Below, piece after piece: positions 8,234-17,715 of a stretch of DNA of 64,000 bases. How positions within the stretch are numbered: position 1 is the stretch's first letter; each line of letters starts with the position of its first letter. The position numbers and the translations under genes were made by a program. Origin of the DNA: Parasulfuritortus sp049322515 (GTDB lineage: Bacteria; Pseudomonadota; Gammaproteobacteria; Burkholderiales; Thiobacillaceae); NCBI GenBank assembly GCA_049322515.1, contig JBMOQW010000027.1, positions 124,001 through 188,000 on the forward strand, read 5' to 3'. The notes below the pieces were generated by a model. The model searched no databases. It saw nothing but the letters and a program-made list of their open reading frames with translations, and was not told where the DNA came from.

Positions 8234-8665
8234 TCATAGCTTGCCCAGCATCAGGATCGACATCACCAGGCCATAGATGGCAATGCCTTCGGCCAGGCCC
8301 ATGTACACCAGGGTGCGGCCAAACAGTTCCGGCTTCTCGGCCAGCACCGCGAGCGCGGCGGCACCGACCGAGCTCAAGGCCCAGGCTGCCGCGATCGCCG
8401 CCAGACCGGTCGGCAGGCCGACCGCGAACAAGGCCACCGCATAAGCCATGTCGATCTCGCGCTGCGGGCCCGGGACAGGCTCGGCCAGGACCGGGTCGGC
8501 GCCCAGGAACAGCGTGCCGGCCAGCGCCAGGGCGAACAAGATCAGGTTGGCGACCACGCCGCCCTTGAGCCAGGCCGGCGGCGGCCTGTGGCGCCGACCC
8601 AGCCACAGGCCGGTCACCACCAGACTGGCGACACAAAGGACCATCAGGGCAATCAGCACACTCAT
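8234..8665 (-). CDS. ntpK: V/A-type ATP synthase proteolipid subunit K
   Basis: A 143-residue, very hydrophobic protein with four likely membrane helices (about 4-22, 35-56, 74-108 and 116-142). The last two form the family hairpin, with a glycine/alanine-rich helix, the loop AEKPELFGR and the helix YMGLAEGIAIYGLVMSILML, whose Glu126 is the expected ion carrier. The first pair is unlike a duplicated proteolipid hairpin and has no matching acidic residue. The ring would therefore carry one ion site per four helices. I cannot tell H+ from Na+ use; the LPGTQG motif of Na+ types is not seen. Good ribosome binding site (AGGAGATCGAG). Confidence 0.9.
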   Translation of the reverse strand: MSVLIALMVLCVASLVVTGLWLGRRHRPPPAWLKGGVVANLILFALALAGTLFLGADPVLAEPVPGPQREIDMAYAVALFAVGLPTGLAAIAAAWALSSVGAAALAVLAEKPELFGRTLVYMGLAEGIAIYGLVMSILMLGKL

Positions 8666-8674
8666 CTCGATCTC

Positions 8675-10573
8675 CTAGACACTCGACACAGGGGGAGGAT
8701 GGACCGCGGCCGCGGGTGAATCGGCCAGGCGCAAGGGCCGGAAGGCGAAGCCATCCCCGGCGAAGAAACGGGAAAACCCTTCGTAATACATCAGGCGCAT
8801 GGCCTGGATAGCGACGATGCCGCCCTCCAGGGCGACGATCAAGGCGTGGCCCAGCGCCAGGGCCAGGACCTGGCCGACACCACTCACGCTGTCGGCAATC
8901 ACCCACACCGCCAGGGACAGCGCCACGTGGTTCAGGCCAAAGGCCGCGACGCGCAGGAACGACAGGGTGTTGGCGGCCAGACCGATCACGGTCTCCACCG
9001 CCTCCATCGCCGCCACCACGCTTCGCTCGGCCCAACCCCCCTCACCGGCAATGAGCGCGCCCAGGATCACCGCCAGGCCGCCGGCACCGGCCAGCCCGGC
9101 AGCCCAGTCCGGCGGCGAACCCGCCAAGCTGCCCTGCAACGCCACGCCCAGGCCGACATAGAGGGCCAGGCCGGCCAGGCCACCGCCATCGAGCCAGGCC
9201 TGGCGCCAGCGTCGCTCGGCCATCAGGTTGGCGGTGCGCAGGACCAGGGTCAGGCCGATGAACCCGGCGCCGAACATGACCGCCAGTCCGAGCAGCCTGA
9301 CCGGGTCGTGCATCGGCGACAGCCAGACTGCGGGCAGCCAGTCCTCGATGCCGAACACGCTGCCGTAGAGGACGCCGAAGCCGATCGAAGCCAGGCCGGC
9401 ACCGGCCAGGAACGCACGCAGCCGGTCCAGCGCGGCGAGCGGCAGACACGCGACCAGGACCAGCATGGCGCCATGTCCGACATCGCCGAACATGGCCCCG
9501 AACAGGATCAGGTAGCCGAGCGCGGCGAGCAGCGCGGGATCGAACTCGCCATAGCGCGGCACCCCATAGGCACGCGCCAGGCCGGTGAACGGCCGCAACC
9601 AGGCCGGATACTCGACCAGGGTCGGTACCGGCTCGCCGGGTTCCGGCGCGCGCGCGACCAGCAGGTAGCGCCCCTTGAAGCGAACGTCAAGCGCCGCGCG
9701 CAGCCCGGCCAGGGCACGCCGGGGCACCCAGCCGACGAACGCCACCAGCTGGCCGGACTCGGACAAGCCGCGCAGGGACGAAGCGGCGAGCGGCTCGGCC
9801 AGGGCCAGGAGCGCGCGGGCCTGGCCCAGCCAAGCGCCATGCCTGCGGGCCTGCTGGTCGCGTAATTCACAGTGCCCGGCAGCCTCGGCCTCCAGCCGTG
9901 TCGCCTGTTCGGCAAGAAAGCGTGCCGCCGAGGCGGGGTCGGTGCGCAATTCCGTCGGTACCGGCAATTCCCGCCACCCCGCCTGGGCCAGCAGGCCGCC
10001 CAGGCGGGCGCCATCGCCGGCCCGGGGTCCGGCCACCGCGACGAAGGCCTGGTCGCCGGCACGGTCGAATTCGGTCAACACGAAATGGGCCACCGACAGG
10101 GCTTCGGACAGGCGCTTCAGGTTGGCCACCGGCACCTGGCCAAGGCGGAATTCGAGCAGGCCATCACGGCGCAGCAAGCGCTCCGGACCCACCTCTAGCG
10201 CAGCAAGCCGGGTATAGGTCTCGCGCAGGGAATCGAGCCGGGCACGTGCTTCATCGAGCCGGCGGGCCTGTTCCTGGCAGGTATTGCAGACCTGCCAAAG
10301 CTCGGCCAAGCGGTGGTCGATGCCGGTCAGCTCGCGCAGATTGGGCGCGATGGCATCCTCGGGAATGGGCGCCATCGGATGGTCGCCACAATAAGCCATC
10401 AGCTTGTCCAGACGGGTACGCGCGGCCCGGTACAGTTCGCGGTATTCCGCCTCGGCCCTGGCCGGCCCGGCCGGTCCGAAACGACCATGCCGGGCCAGTG
10501 CCAAGGCCACATCCTGGCGTTCACTGGCCAGACAGACCAGTTCGACGTGGCGCATGGGCAGCGATTTGAACAT
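8675..10573 (-). CDS. ntpI: V/A-type ATP synthase membrane subunit I
   Basis: The stator subunit that forms the ion half-channels beside the K ring, 632 residues from the chosen ATG at 10573 (MFKSLPMRHVELVCLA). The N-terminal ~320 residues are soluble and partly coiled-coil; the C-terminal half has about seven or eight membrane helices. Family blocks include GYLILFGAMFGDVGHGAMLV, a typical subunit a/I signature, and LSFLRVAAFGLNHVALS near the C-terminus, which carries the conserved arginine region. It begins 4 nt after the subunit C stop and ends 9 nt before subunit K. Confidence 0.95.
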   Translation of the reverse strand: MFKSLPMRHVELVCLASERQDVALALARHGRFGPAGPARAEAEYRELYRAARTRLDKLMAYCGDHPMAPIPEDAIAPNLRELTGIDHRLAELWQVCNTCQEQARRLDEARARLDSLRETYTRLAALEVGPERLLRRDGLLEFRLGQVPVANLKRLSEALSVAHFVLTEFDRAGDQAFVAVAGPRAGDGARLGGLLAQAGWRELPVPTELRTDPASAARFLAEQATRLEAEAAGHCELRDQQARRHGAWLGQARALLALAEPLAASSLRGLSESGQLVAFVGWVPRRALAGLRAALDVRFKGRYLLVARAPEPGEPVPTLVEYPAWLRPFTGLARAYGVPRYGEFDPALLAALGYLILFGAMFGDVGHGAMLVLVACLPLAALDRLRAFLAGAGLASIGFGVLYGSVFGIEDWLPAVWLSPMHDPVRLLGLAVMFGAGFIGLTLVLRTANLMAERRWRQAWLDGGGLAGLALYVGLGVALQGSLAGSPPDWAAGLAGAGGLAVILGALIAGEGGWAERSVVAAMEAVETVIGLAANTLSFLRVAAFGLNHVALSLAVWVIADSVSGVGQVLALALGHALIVALEGGIVAIQAMRLMYYEGFSRFFAGDGFAFRPLRLADSPAAAVHPPPVSSV

Positions 10574-10577
10574 GGCG

Positions 10578-11585
10578 TCAGGCGGACAAGGCGCCGCGGA
10601 TGTCGGCCACGGGCAGGCCGAGCCGGCGACCGCGCAACAGGGCACGCACATCGCGCAAGCCCTGCTCGCGCAGGATCAAGTAAGCCAGGGCACGTGCGAA
10701 GGCTGGCGCGCGGGCCGCCAGCAGGCGCCGGGCCTGGGCCAGCCAGGCCCGCTCCAGGCGGGCCGCCAGGTCGGGCACCTCGGTGGCACCGGCAGTCAGG
10801 GTCGCCCAATCGTCCGGCAAGGCAGCCAACACCGCCGCCGGTGTCTCCAGCGCCACCAGGTGGCGCACCCGGGCCGGCGCCAGGCGCTCGCCCGGGCCCG
10901 GCAACAGGTAATGCACCTGGGCCGGCGGCAGGCCGTAGTTGAACCGGTAGCGCAACAGCCAGACCAGCGCGATCCGGTCGACCAGGGCGCCCATCAGCCG
11001 GCCGAAACCGGAACTCAATGCCGGATCGAATTCCCGCGCGCGCCGGATCAGGCCATCGTAGTAGGCGCGGTCCAGCGTGGCGTCGAGGATGAAGGGATCG
11101 CGGCTGTCCTCGAACGCCTGGCGGGCATTGCGGACGATCTCGGCGTACACGCCCTGCTCCAGGCGGCGGATCAGTTCGCTGACATCCTCGGCGCGCATCA
11201 GCGCCTCGGCGTCCAGGCGTGCGAACGGTCCCAAATCGAGCAGGCGCCGGGCCGTGGCGGCGGCCGGTTCGCCAGCCAGCTTGGCCCGGATCAGTGATTT
11301 CACGTTGGAGATCTCGAAACGCTCGATCCAGTAGAGCAGGAATGCCCGCTCCGCGCCGGCCAGCACCCGCAGCGCGACCCGCGCCTCCTCGAGCAGGCGG
11401 GCGACGATGCGCGCCTCCAGGGAACGGGGATCGTCGTCACCGCCGACCAGCGCGCCCAGACCGTGCTCGCGCATGCGCGCCGTGAGGGCATCGGCCTCAA
11501 GATCGACCCAACCGGTCACCGGTCCGGCCGCGCGCAACCGGGCCTGGAACAGGCTGACTCGGGTCTGGAGATAGGCCGCGCGCAT
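10578..11585 (-). CDS. ntpC: V/A-type ATP synthase subunit C
   Basis: A 335-residue, largely helical protein corresponding to subunit C/d, the funnel that joins the central stalk to the K ring. Recognisable blocks are an N-terminal YLQTRVSLFQARL, the central YWIERFEISNVKSLIRAKL, and DRAYYDGLIRRAREFD near the middle. Length and gene position between stalk subunit H/G and subunit I agree. Translation starts at the ATG at 11585, 13 nt after the preceding stop. Confidence 0.9.
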   Translation of the reverse strand: MRAAYLQTRVSLFQARLRAAGPVTGWVDLEADALTARMREHGLGALVGGDDDPRSLEARIVARLLEEARVALRVLAGAERAFLLYWIERFEISNVKSLIRAKLAGEPAAATARRLLDLGPFARLDAEALMRAEDVSELIRRLEQGVYAEIVRNARQAFEDSRDPFILDATLDRAYYDGLIRRAREFDPALSSGFGRLMGALVDRIALVWLLRYRFNYGLPPAQVHYLLPGPGERLAPARVRHLVALETPAAVLAALPDDWATLTAGATEVPDLAARLERAWLAQARRLLAARAPAFARALAYLILREQGLRDVRALLRGRRLGLPVADIRGALSA

Positions 11586-11598
11586 CGGCTCGATCTCG

Positions 11599-11916
11599 TC
11601 AACGTGCCGGGTCCAGCCAGAGCGCCAGCACGGCGGCCACCGCTGCCGCCTCGTTCTGGTCGGCCTGCTCGCGCAACGCCCGCTGCCGGGCTTTATGGCG
11701 GTGGGTCAATTCGACGATCTGGGCTTCGGCGCGAAGCTCGGCCTCGCGCAGGGCCTGGGCCCGTCGCTCGGCCAAATCGGCCTCGAAAGCCGCCTCGCGC
11801 CGGGTCCGCGCCTGGTGCAGCTCGGCGATGACCCGCGCCCGTTCCGCCTCGGCGGCGGCGATGACCGCCTCGGCGCGGGCCTCGGCCGCGAGCAGGCGCT
11901 TCAGTACTTCGTCCAT
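11599..11916 (-). CDS. V/A-type ATPase peripheral-stalk subunit H/G-like protein
   Basis: A 105-residue, almost wholly alpha-helical protein with strong heptad character (AEARAEAVIAAAEAERARVI), like the H/G subunit that pairs with E in the peripheral stalk. The ATG at 11916 has a ribosome binding site (AGGTG). It is the first gene of the operon, where the H/G gene usually sits. A longer reading frame upstream to 11982 lacks support. Sequence alone cannot separate H/G from a generic coiled-coil; operon context raises confidence. Confidence 0.78.
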   Translation of the reverse strand: MDEVLKRLLAAEARAEAVIAAAEAERARVIAELHQARTRREAAFEADLAERRAQALREAELRAEAQIVELTHRHKARQRALREQADQNEAAAVAAVLALWLDPAR

Positions 11917-11946
11917 GACACCTAGCGAAGAGTGGGATGCGCTTTC

Positions 11947-11952
11947 ACTATA
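11947..11952 (-). promoter_or_regulatory. Possible -10 box of the V/A-ATPase operon
   Basis: TATAGT on the minus strand lies about 30 bp upstream of the first ATPase gene and matches a sigma-70 -10 box in five of six positions. No convincing -35 box is visible 16-18 bp upstream, so the promoter may need an activator or a different sigma factor. The interval 11917-12032 is shared with the divergent secreted-protein gene. Confidence 0.3.
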
Positions 11953-12032
11953 GACCGCGCCCCACACGACCGCCTCGGGCACGGCGATTTTGCACTATCC
12001 TGAAGCCCCGACTTCGATCCCCGATTTCAGAC

Positions 12033-13091
12033 ATGCGCCGCTTCATCATTGCGCTCAGCCTGCTCACTGGCAGCGCGCTGGCCGGCGATCCCAGCATCCC
12101 GCCGGGCCCGCCCCTGGAAACCCTGCGCCCCCGCCATATCCAATACTGGGACCCGGCCCTGGCCGACCTGCGGGTGTACAGTTCCTACCCCTCGGTGACC
12201 TTCCATGAAGGCCGCCCGACCCTCTGGCACACCGGCCACACCTGGACCGGCCCGAACGGCCTGGACATGGACGTCGACCGCTTCACCCGCCAGACCGGAC
12301 CGCGCCTGGATGCGCTGGGCGCGCCGGAAACCCTGGCCCGGCTCACCGACCTGATCGACGACGTGTTCGATCCCGCGCAACCGGACCGCCTCGCCCGGCA
12401 ACGCTCGCTGTCGCGCGCCCATGTGATCCACGACCCCGAGCTGGGCTATGTCGGCCTGGTCAGCGTCTATCCCGAATTCGGCGTCTACCTGCGCCCCGCC
12501 CTGATCACCTCGAAGACCGGCGAACCCGGCACCTGGCGCTACCTCGGCCAGTTGCCCGGCGACCCGGCAGAAGCGGCGGCCCGGCAAGTGATCTACAGCG
12601 ACGGCGGCGGACTGTTCCGAACCAAGGACCAGCGCTGGCGCCTCTATTTGAACGGCTATGCCGAGGGCGCGTTGTCGATCCTGGAAGCCGACACCCTGGC
12701 CGGCCCCTGGCGTCCCCTGCGCGACGCCACCGGCGCGCCGCGCCTGATCAAGGTCGAGCCGGGGCCCGACCCGATCCTGTTCCCGCATCTGCTCCGGGTG
12801 TCGGACAGCGAATGGCACCTCTGGCTCTGCAACCGCTGGATTCCCACCGAAATCTGGCACTACGTCTCCGACAACGGACTCGACTTCAAGCCCTACGGCA
12901 CGCAGCCGGAAATCGTCCGCGGCCCCGACCAGCCCGGCTTCAAGGGCCTTCGCGCCCATGTCTCGGCAGACGGCACCCGGATCATCGGCCTGCTGCCGAT
13001 CTGGGACGAATCGGTGCGCCCGGCGGAATGGCGGCTTTATGCGACTTCGATGCCGGTGGGATTGGCGCCGACCGGACTACCAGCGCGTTGA
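12033..13091 (+). CDS. Secreted protein of unknown function, possible beta-propeller (glycosidase-like fold)
   Basis: A 352-residue protein starting with a clear signal peptide (MRRFIIALSLLTGSALAG, cleavage after ALA). The mature part has repeated strand patterns with aromatic and glycine residues (YSSYPSVTFHEGRPTLWH, GGGLFRTKDQRWRLYLNGY, DPILFPHLLRVSDSEWHLWL), resembling five-bladed propellers of glycoside hydrolase families such as GH43. I cannot assign catalytic acids, so activity is not claimed. The gene is divergent from the ATPase operon and followed by a toxin-antitoxin pair. No clear Shine-Dalgarno precedes the chosen ATG; the signal peptide decides the start. Confidence 0.65.
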   Translation: MRRFIIALSLLTGSALAGDPSIPPGPPLETLRPRHIQYWDPALADLRVYSSYPSVTFHEGRPTLWHTGHTWTGPNGLDMDVDRFTRQTGPRLDALGAPETLARLTDLIDDVFDPAQPDRLARQRSLSRAHVIHDPELGYVGLVSVYPEFGVYLRPALITSKTGEPGTWRYLGQLPGDPAEAAARQVIYSDGGGLFRTKDQRWRLYLNGYAEGALSILEADTLAGPWRPLRDATGAPRLIKVEPGPDPILFPHLLRVSDSEWHLWLCNRWIPTEIWHYVSDNGLDFKPYGTQPEIVRGPDQPGFKGLRAHVSADGTRIIGLLPIWDESVRPAEWRLYATSMPVGLAPTGLPAR

Positions 13092-13174
13092 TCGGTGTCC
13101 AGTTCAAGGAAGTCATGTGAAGAACCCATATTTGAAGTTCTCAAAAAGCAGAACAAATACAACACGATTAACCG

Positions 13175-13186
13175 TATGATTAATCA
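13175..13186 (+). promoter_or_regulatory. -10 box overlapping a palindromic operator of the toxin-antitoxin pair
   Basis: TATGAT at 13175-13180 is a near-consensus -10 box. It overlaps the perfect palindrome TGATTAATCA at 13177-13186, and a half-copy (GATTAA) lies just upstream at 13166-13171. The AT-rich block ends about 25 bp before the antitoxin ATG. Type II antitoxins commonly repress their own promoter through such palindromes. Confidence 0.5.
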
Positions 13187-13210
13187 CACTCAACCACTCA
13201 GCAGCCCATC

Positions 13211-13468
13211 ATGACCCAAATCAGCGCCAACGAACTGAAAACCAAAGGCATTGCCGCCATCGAAGCCGCACTGGCCGATCAGCCAGAAGCCATCGTTTCC
13301 GTGCGTGGCAAGGAGCGCTTCGTGGTGATGGCGCTCAGCCACTATCACTACCTGCGCGAATGCGAACTGGAAGCCGCCCTGGCCGAAACCCGCGCAGACC
13401 TCGCGGCCGGCCGCAGCGTGAAGGAATCGCCCGAAGCCCACCTGGCCCGGCTGGATGCCCTGCCGTGA
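13211..13468 (+). CDS. Phd/YefM-family antitoxin
   Basis: An 85-residue protein with the Phd/YefM pattern: an N-terminal ISANELKTKGIAAIEAAL DNA-binding region, then a VSVRGKERFVVMALSHYHYL strand-helix block and a charged, flexible C-terminal tail expected to wrap the toxin. The stop overlaps the toxin start (GTGA), so the pair is translationally coupled. The AT-rich upstream region contrasts with the rest of the window, as is common for acquired addiction modules. No good Shine-Dalgarno is seen before the ATG. Confidence 0.85.
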   Translation: MTQISANELKTKGIAAIEAALADQPEAIVSVRGKERFVVMALSHYHYLRECELEAALAETRADLAAGRSVKESPEAHLARLDALP

Positions 13469-13746
13469 GCTACACGCTGGTCTTCAGTGACCAGTACACG
13501 CGGCGGGCTGCACGCTTTCTGAAACGGCATCCTGACCTGCGCCAGCAATACCTGAAGACGCTGCAACTTCTGGAGGTCAACCCGTACCACCCTTCCCTCC
13601 GCCTGCACCCCCTGTGTGGCCGACTCGCTGGATTACATTCCGTGTCGATCAACCTGTCCTACCGCATCACCATCGAATTCCTGATCCAGGACCACGAGAT
13701 CATTCCGATCAATGTCGGCGACCACGATGCTAGAAACCGCAGTTGA
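13465..13746 (+). CDS. RelE/ParE-superfamily toxin
   Basis: A 93-residue basic protein starting at a GTG that overlaps the antitoxin stop. It has the small alpha/beta pattern of RelE/ParE toxins: YTLVFSDQYTRRAARFLKRH, a middle NPYHPSLRLHPL block and a C-terminal LSYRITIEFLIQDHEIIPIN. The family includes ribosome-dependent mRNA endonucleases and gyrase inhibitors; which applies cannot be told from the sequence. A C-terminal histidine (GDHDARN) sits where some YafQ/YoeB-like toxins have a catalytic residue. Length is normal, so the toxin looks intact. Confidence 0.83.
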   Translation: MSYTLVFSDQYTRRAARFLKRHPDLRQQYLKTLQLLEVNPYHPSLRLHPLCGRLAGLHSVSINLSYRITIEFLIQDHEIIPINVGDHDARNRS

Positions 13747-14027
13747 CCACTTCTTAGTTCCTGGGATGTCTCATGAATACTGAGTTTTTTTGCCTTCGGC
13801 CACAGTCACCCATCGGGTGAGCCGCGACGCAGCCTCAGGCGCGTCCAACTGCGGTTTCAAAGGGGATTTCATCCCTCATGGTCACCCTTCCACCCAGCCA
13901 GCCCCAGTCGGCAATAGGGGGCCGGCCCGTGCTATTCCAGAAATCATTTGCGGGCCGGATCCATACCAAAAATCCTTGAACTGAATATCCCTCCCTTCAA
14001 GAACCATGGGGTTCCCGCTGGGCGCCC

Positions 14028-15824
<1,797 letters not shown>

Positions 15825-15830
15825 ATTGGT

Positions 15831-16271
15831 TTACTCGCTCAAAAGGGCGTCGAGGATGCGGTATTGCGCCTGGGCCTCGCTGCTTTCGCTACCCTCGCCG
15901 CCGGCGATGACCGCGCAGGTGCGCGCCATGCGGGCGGCCATGGCCGCGTCCCAGGCGAGGCTGTCCGAGGCCGGCTTGACACAGTTGAGCGCCGCCTTGG
16001 CGACGAAATGGCCGGCCTGGTCGGCCCAGTCGGTCTCGCGCCCGCACTGGGTGTAGCTTTCCACGCTGGCGCTCTTGACCGCTTGGTACATCGCCGCGAG
16101 TTCCACGTCCGTGATGTCAGGGCGTTTTGCGGCGTTCACCGCGCCTGCGATGCGTACGTCATCGGCCAGGGCCAGCACACTTTCGACGAAGCGTGCCGCC
16201 GCCAGGCGCTGCCTGGCCGGGTCGAGACGACCAAGCGCGGCCTTGAAGTCCTTGTCGTTGAGGATGGCCAT
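15831..16271 (-). CDS. Conserved-looking unknown protein of the hydrogenase operon (146 aa)
   Basis: I do not recognise a named family. The protein is soluble and helical, with three separated cysteines (TQCGRE, LNCVKP, ARTCAV), a tryptophan-acid patch (ETDWADQAGHF) and no signal peptide or membrane helix. It starts 3 nt after the isp2 stop and ends 6 nt before the large subunit start, so it is certainly in the operon. A role in maturation of the large subunit or in tuning Isp2 is a guess. The codon use matches its neighbours. Confidence 0.75.
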   Translation of the reverse strand: MAILNDKDFKAALGRLDPARQRLAAARFVESVLALADDVRIAGAVNAAKRPDITDVELAAMYQAVKSASVESYTQCGRETDWADQAGHFVAKAALNCVKPASDSLAWDAAMAARMARTCAVIAGGEGSESSEAQAQYRILDALLSE

Positions 16272-16274
16272 GGC

Positions 16275-17540
16275 TCAGTCTCCTTGGTCCGGGATATGTT
16301 CGGCAATGGTTTCGGTCAGGCCGATCACGGGGATGTCCATCTGGTAGTGCTCCAGCCCTTCTTCCAGCACGATGCGGCAGTTGGCGCAGGCGGTCACCAG
16401 ACGGTCGGGCTTCACGGCGTCGAGCTGCGATTTCTTCTTCTTAAAGGCTTCGAGGCGGAGTGCCTCGCCCTCCTCGATGGCCGAGGCGCCGCCGCCGCCC
16501 CCGCAACACCAGTTCATGAACCCGGCGTCGGGCATCTCGACGAAATTGCTGGCGATCTGCTGCATCAGGTCGCGCTGCTGCTGGATCACGCCGCCGCGCC
16601 GGGCCAGCTGGCAGGGGTCGTGGAAGGTCAGGCGGTCGGTCTCCATGCCCTCGGTCTTGAGCAGGCCCGCCTTCTGGAACTCGCCCAGCACCTCGATGAT
16701 GTGCTTGACCTCGAAGGTGAACGGCCGGCCGACCAGGTTGGCGCCTTCCCACCTCAACGCGGTATAGGCGTGGCCGCATTCCGGGCTGATCACGCATTTC
16801 ACCTTGAGCTTTTCGGCACCGTCGACGATGCGCGAGACGATCACCCGGGCGAGGTCGGAATTGCCGATCTGCATGCCGGCGTTGGTGGCCTCGAAGGCGG
16901 TCGAACAGAGCGTCCAGGTCTTGCCGGCCTGCTTCATGATCTTGGCGATGGCGGCCAGGTACTCGGGGAAGTTGATGATCTCCATGGACGACAGCATGAC
17001 CATGTACTCGGCGCCTTCCTGGTCGAGCGGAATCGGGATGCCGTAGTCCTCCTCGACGTGCTTCATCTGCGCCTTCACGGCCGGCAGCTTGACGCCCATC
17101 GGACTGCCGATGGTGATGGTGCGGTTGGCCGCGCCCTTGATGCCCTCGGGTGCGTTGCCGGACGCCGACATGCCTTCGCGCAGCTTGCGCACCATGTAGA
17201 CGATGTCGTTGCCGACCGGACAGACCACCGAGCAGCGCCCGCACAGGGTGCATGAGTTGTAGACCAGCTCCTGCCACTCGGCCAGCTCGGCATCGGTGAC
17301 CGGCTTGGAGAGATGGAGCAGCTTCATCACCCGGCCGAGCAGGGTGTATTCCTGGGTGTAGACCCGGCGCAAGGGCTCCAGCTTGTGGATCGGCGTGTAC
17401 TTCGGGTCGCCGGTCTCGGTGTAGAACAGGCAGGCCTCGGCGCACAAGCCGCAGTGCACGCAGCTGTTGAAATAACTGGCGATCGGCGCGTCGATGACTT
17501 CCTTGAGGACGCGGACGCCTTTTTCGAGAGTGGCGCTCAT
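16275..17540 (-). CDS. isp2: Isp2, HdrD/DsrK-like iron-sulfur subunit of the hydrogenase
   Basis: A 421-residue protein. Two [4Fe-4S] motifs lie at Cys27/30/33/37 (CVHCGLCAEAC) and Cys97/100/103/107 (CTLCGRCSVVCP). The C-terminal half has a cysteine-rich CCG-type domain (NWCCGGGGG, then CANC), which in heterodisulfide reductase holds a special cluster. It resembles HdrD and DsrK. With Isp1 it is thought to pass electrons from the hydrogenase to the quinone pool or a thiol acceptor. The start at 17540 gives a normal N-terminus; the open frame continues upstream through a hairpin-rich spacer but is not supported. Confidence 0.92.
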   Translation of the reverse strand: MSATLEKGVRVLKEVIDAPIASYFNSCVHCGLCAEACLFYTETGDPKYTPIHKLEPLRRVYTQEYTLLGRVMKLLHLSKPVTDAELAEWQELVYNSCTLCGRCSVVCPVGNDIVYMVRKLREGMSASGNAPEGIKGAANRTITIGSPMGVKLPAVKAQMKHVEEDYGIPIPLDQEGAEYMVMLSSMEIINFPEYLAAIAKIMKQAGKTWTLCSTAFEATNAGMQIGNSDLARVIVSRIVDGAEKLKVKCVISPECGHAYTALRWEGANLVGRPFTFEVKHIIEVLGEFQKAGLLKTEGMETDRLTFHDPCQLARRGGVIQQQRDLMQQIASNFVEMPDAGFMNWCCGGGGGASAIEEGEALRLEAFKKKKSQLDAVKPDRLVTACANCRIVLEEGLEHYQMDIPVIGLTETIAEHIPDQGD

Positions 17541-17612
17541 ACCGCTCGCTCCATAACGGTGGTTGATTGTCGAGTGTTTCCACGTCGCTCGCCGCCGGCA
17601 TTGGCTTCGGCC

Positions 17613-17701
17613 GCCACTTCGTGGCTTGACGCGCGCAACGCGCGCATTAGCCTGCGCCGAAACTTCGTTTTCGCGGCCGGTCGCATCCCCGCTACGCGGG
17701 G
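17613..17701 (-). repeat. Three hairpins in the isp1-isp2 spacer
   Basis: The 175-bp gap between isp1 and isp2 holds three short perfect inverted repeats: GCCACTTCGTGGC (17613-17625), GCGCGCAACGCGCGC (17631-17645) and CCCCGCTACGCGGGG (17687-17701). Every other junction in this operon is overlapping or within about 40 bp. The structures could mark RNA processing or set relative isp1/isp2 expression. The third hairpin recurs at 61329-61342 with the same flanking bases. Confidence 0.6.
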
Positions 17702-17715
17702 CCCCTGCTCCCTGC

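Noticed and set aside
8999..9060. Possible sigma-54 or other promoter inside the V-ATPase I gene.
   Set aside because: No consensus pair was found; tight overlaps suggest a single operon.
13768..13790. Possible terminator after the toxin gene (CTCA-N-TGAG stem before seven T).
   Set aside because: The stem is only about four base pairs, too weak to call.
13747..14027. 281-bp spacer between the toxin and the hydrogenase large subunit.
   Set aside because: Several small palindromes occur (for example CCGGCCCG with CGGGCCGG, 13922-13958), but none has a U tract and no frame has a ribosome binding site. Nothing else is seen.
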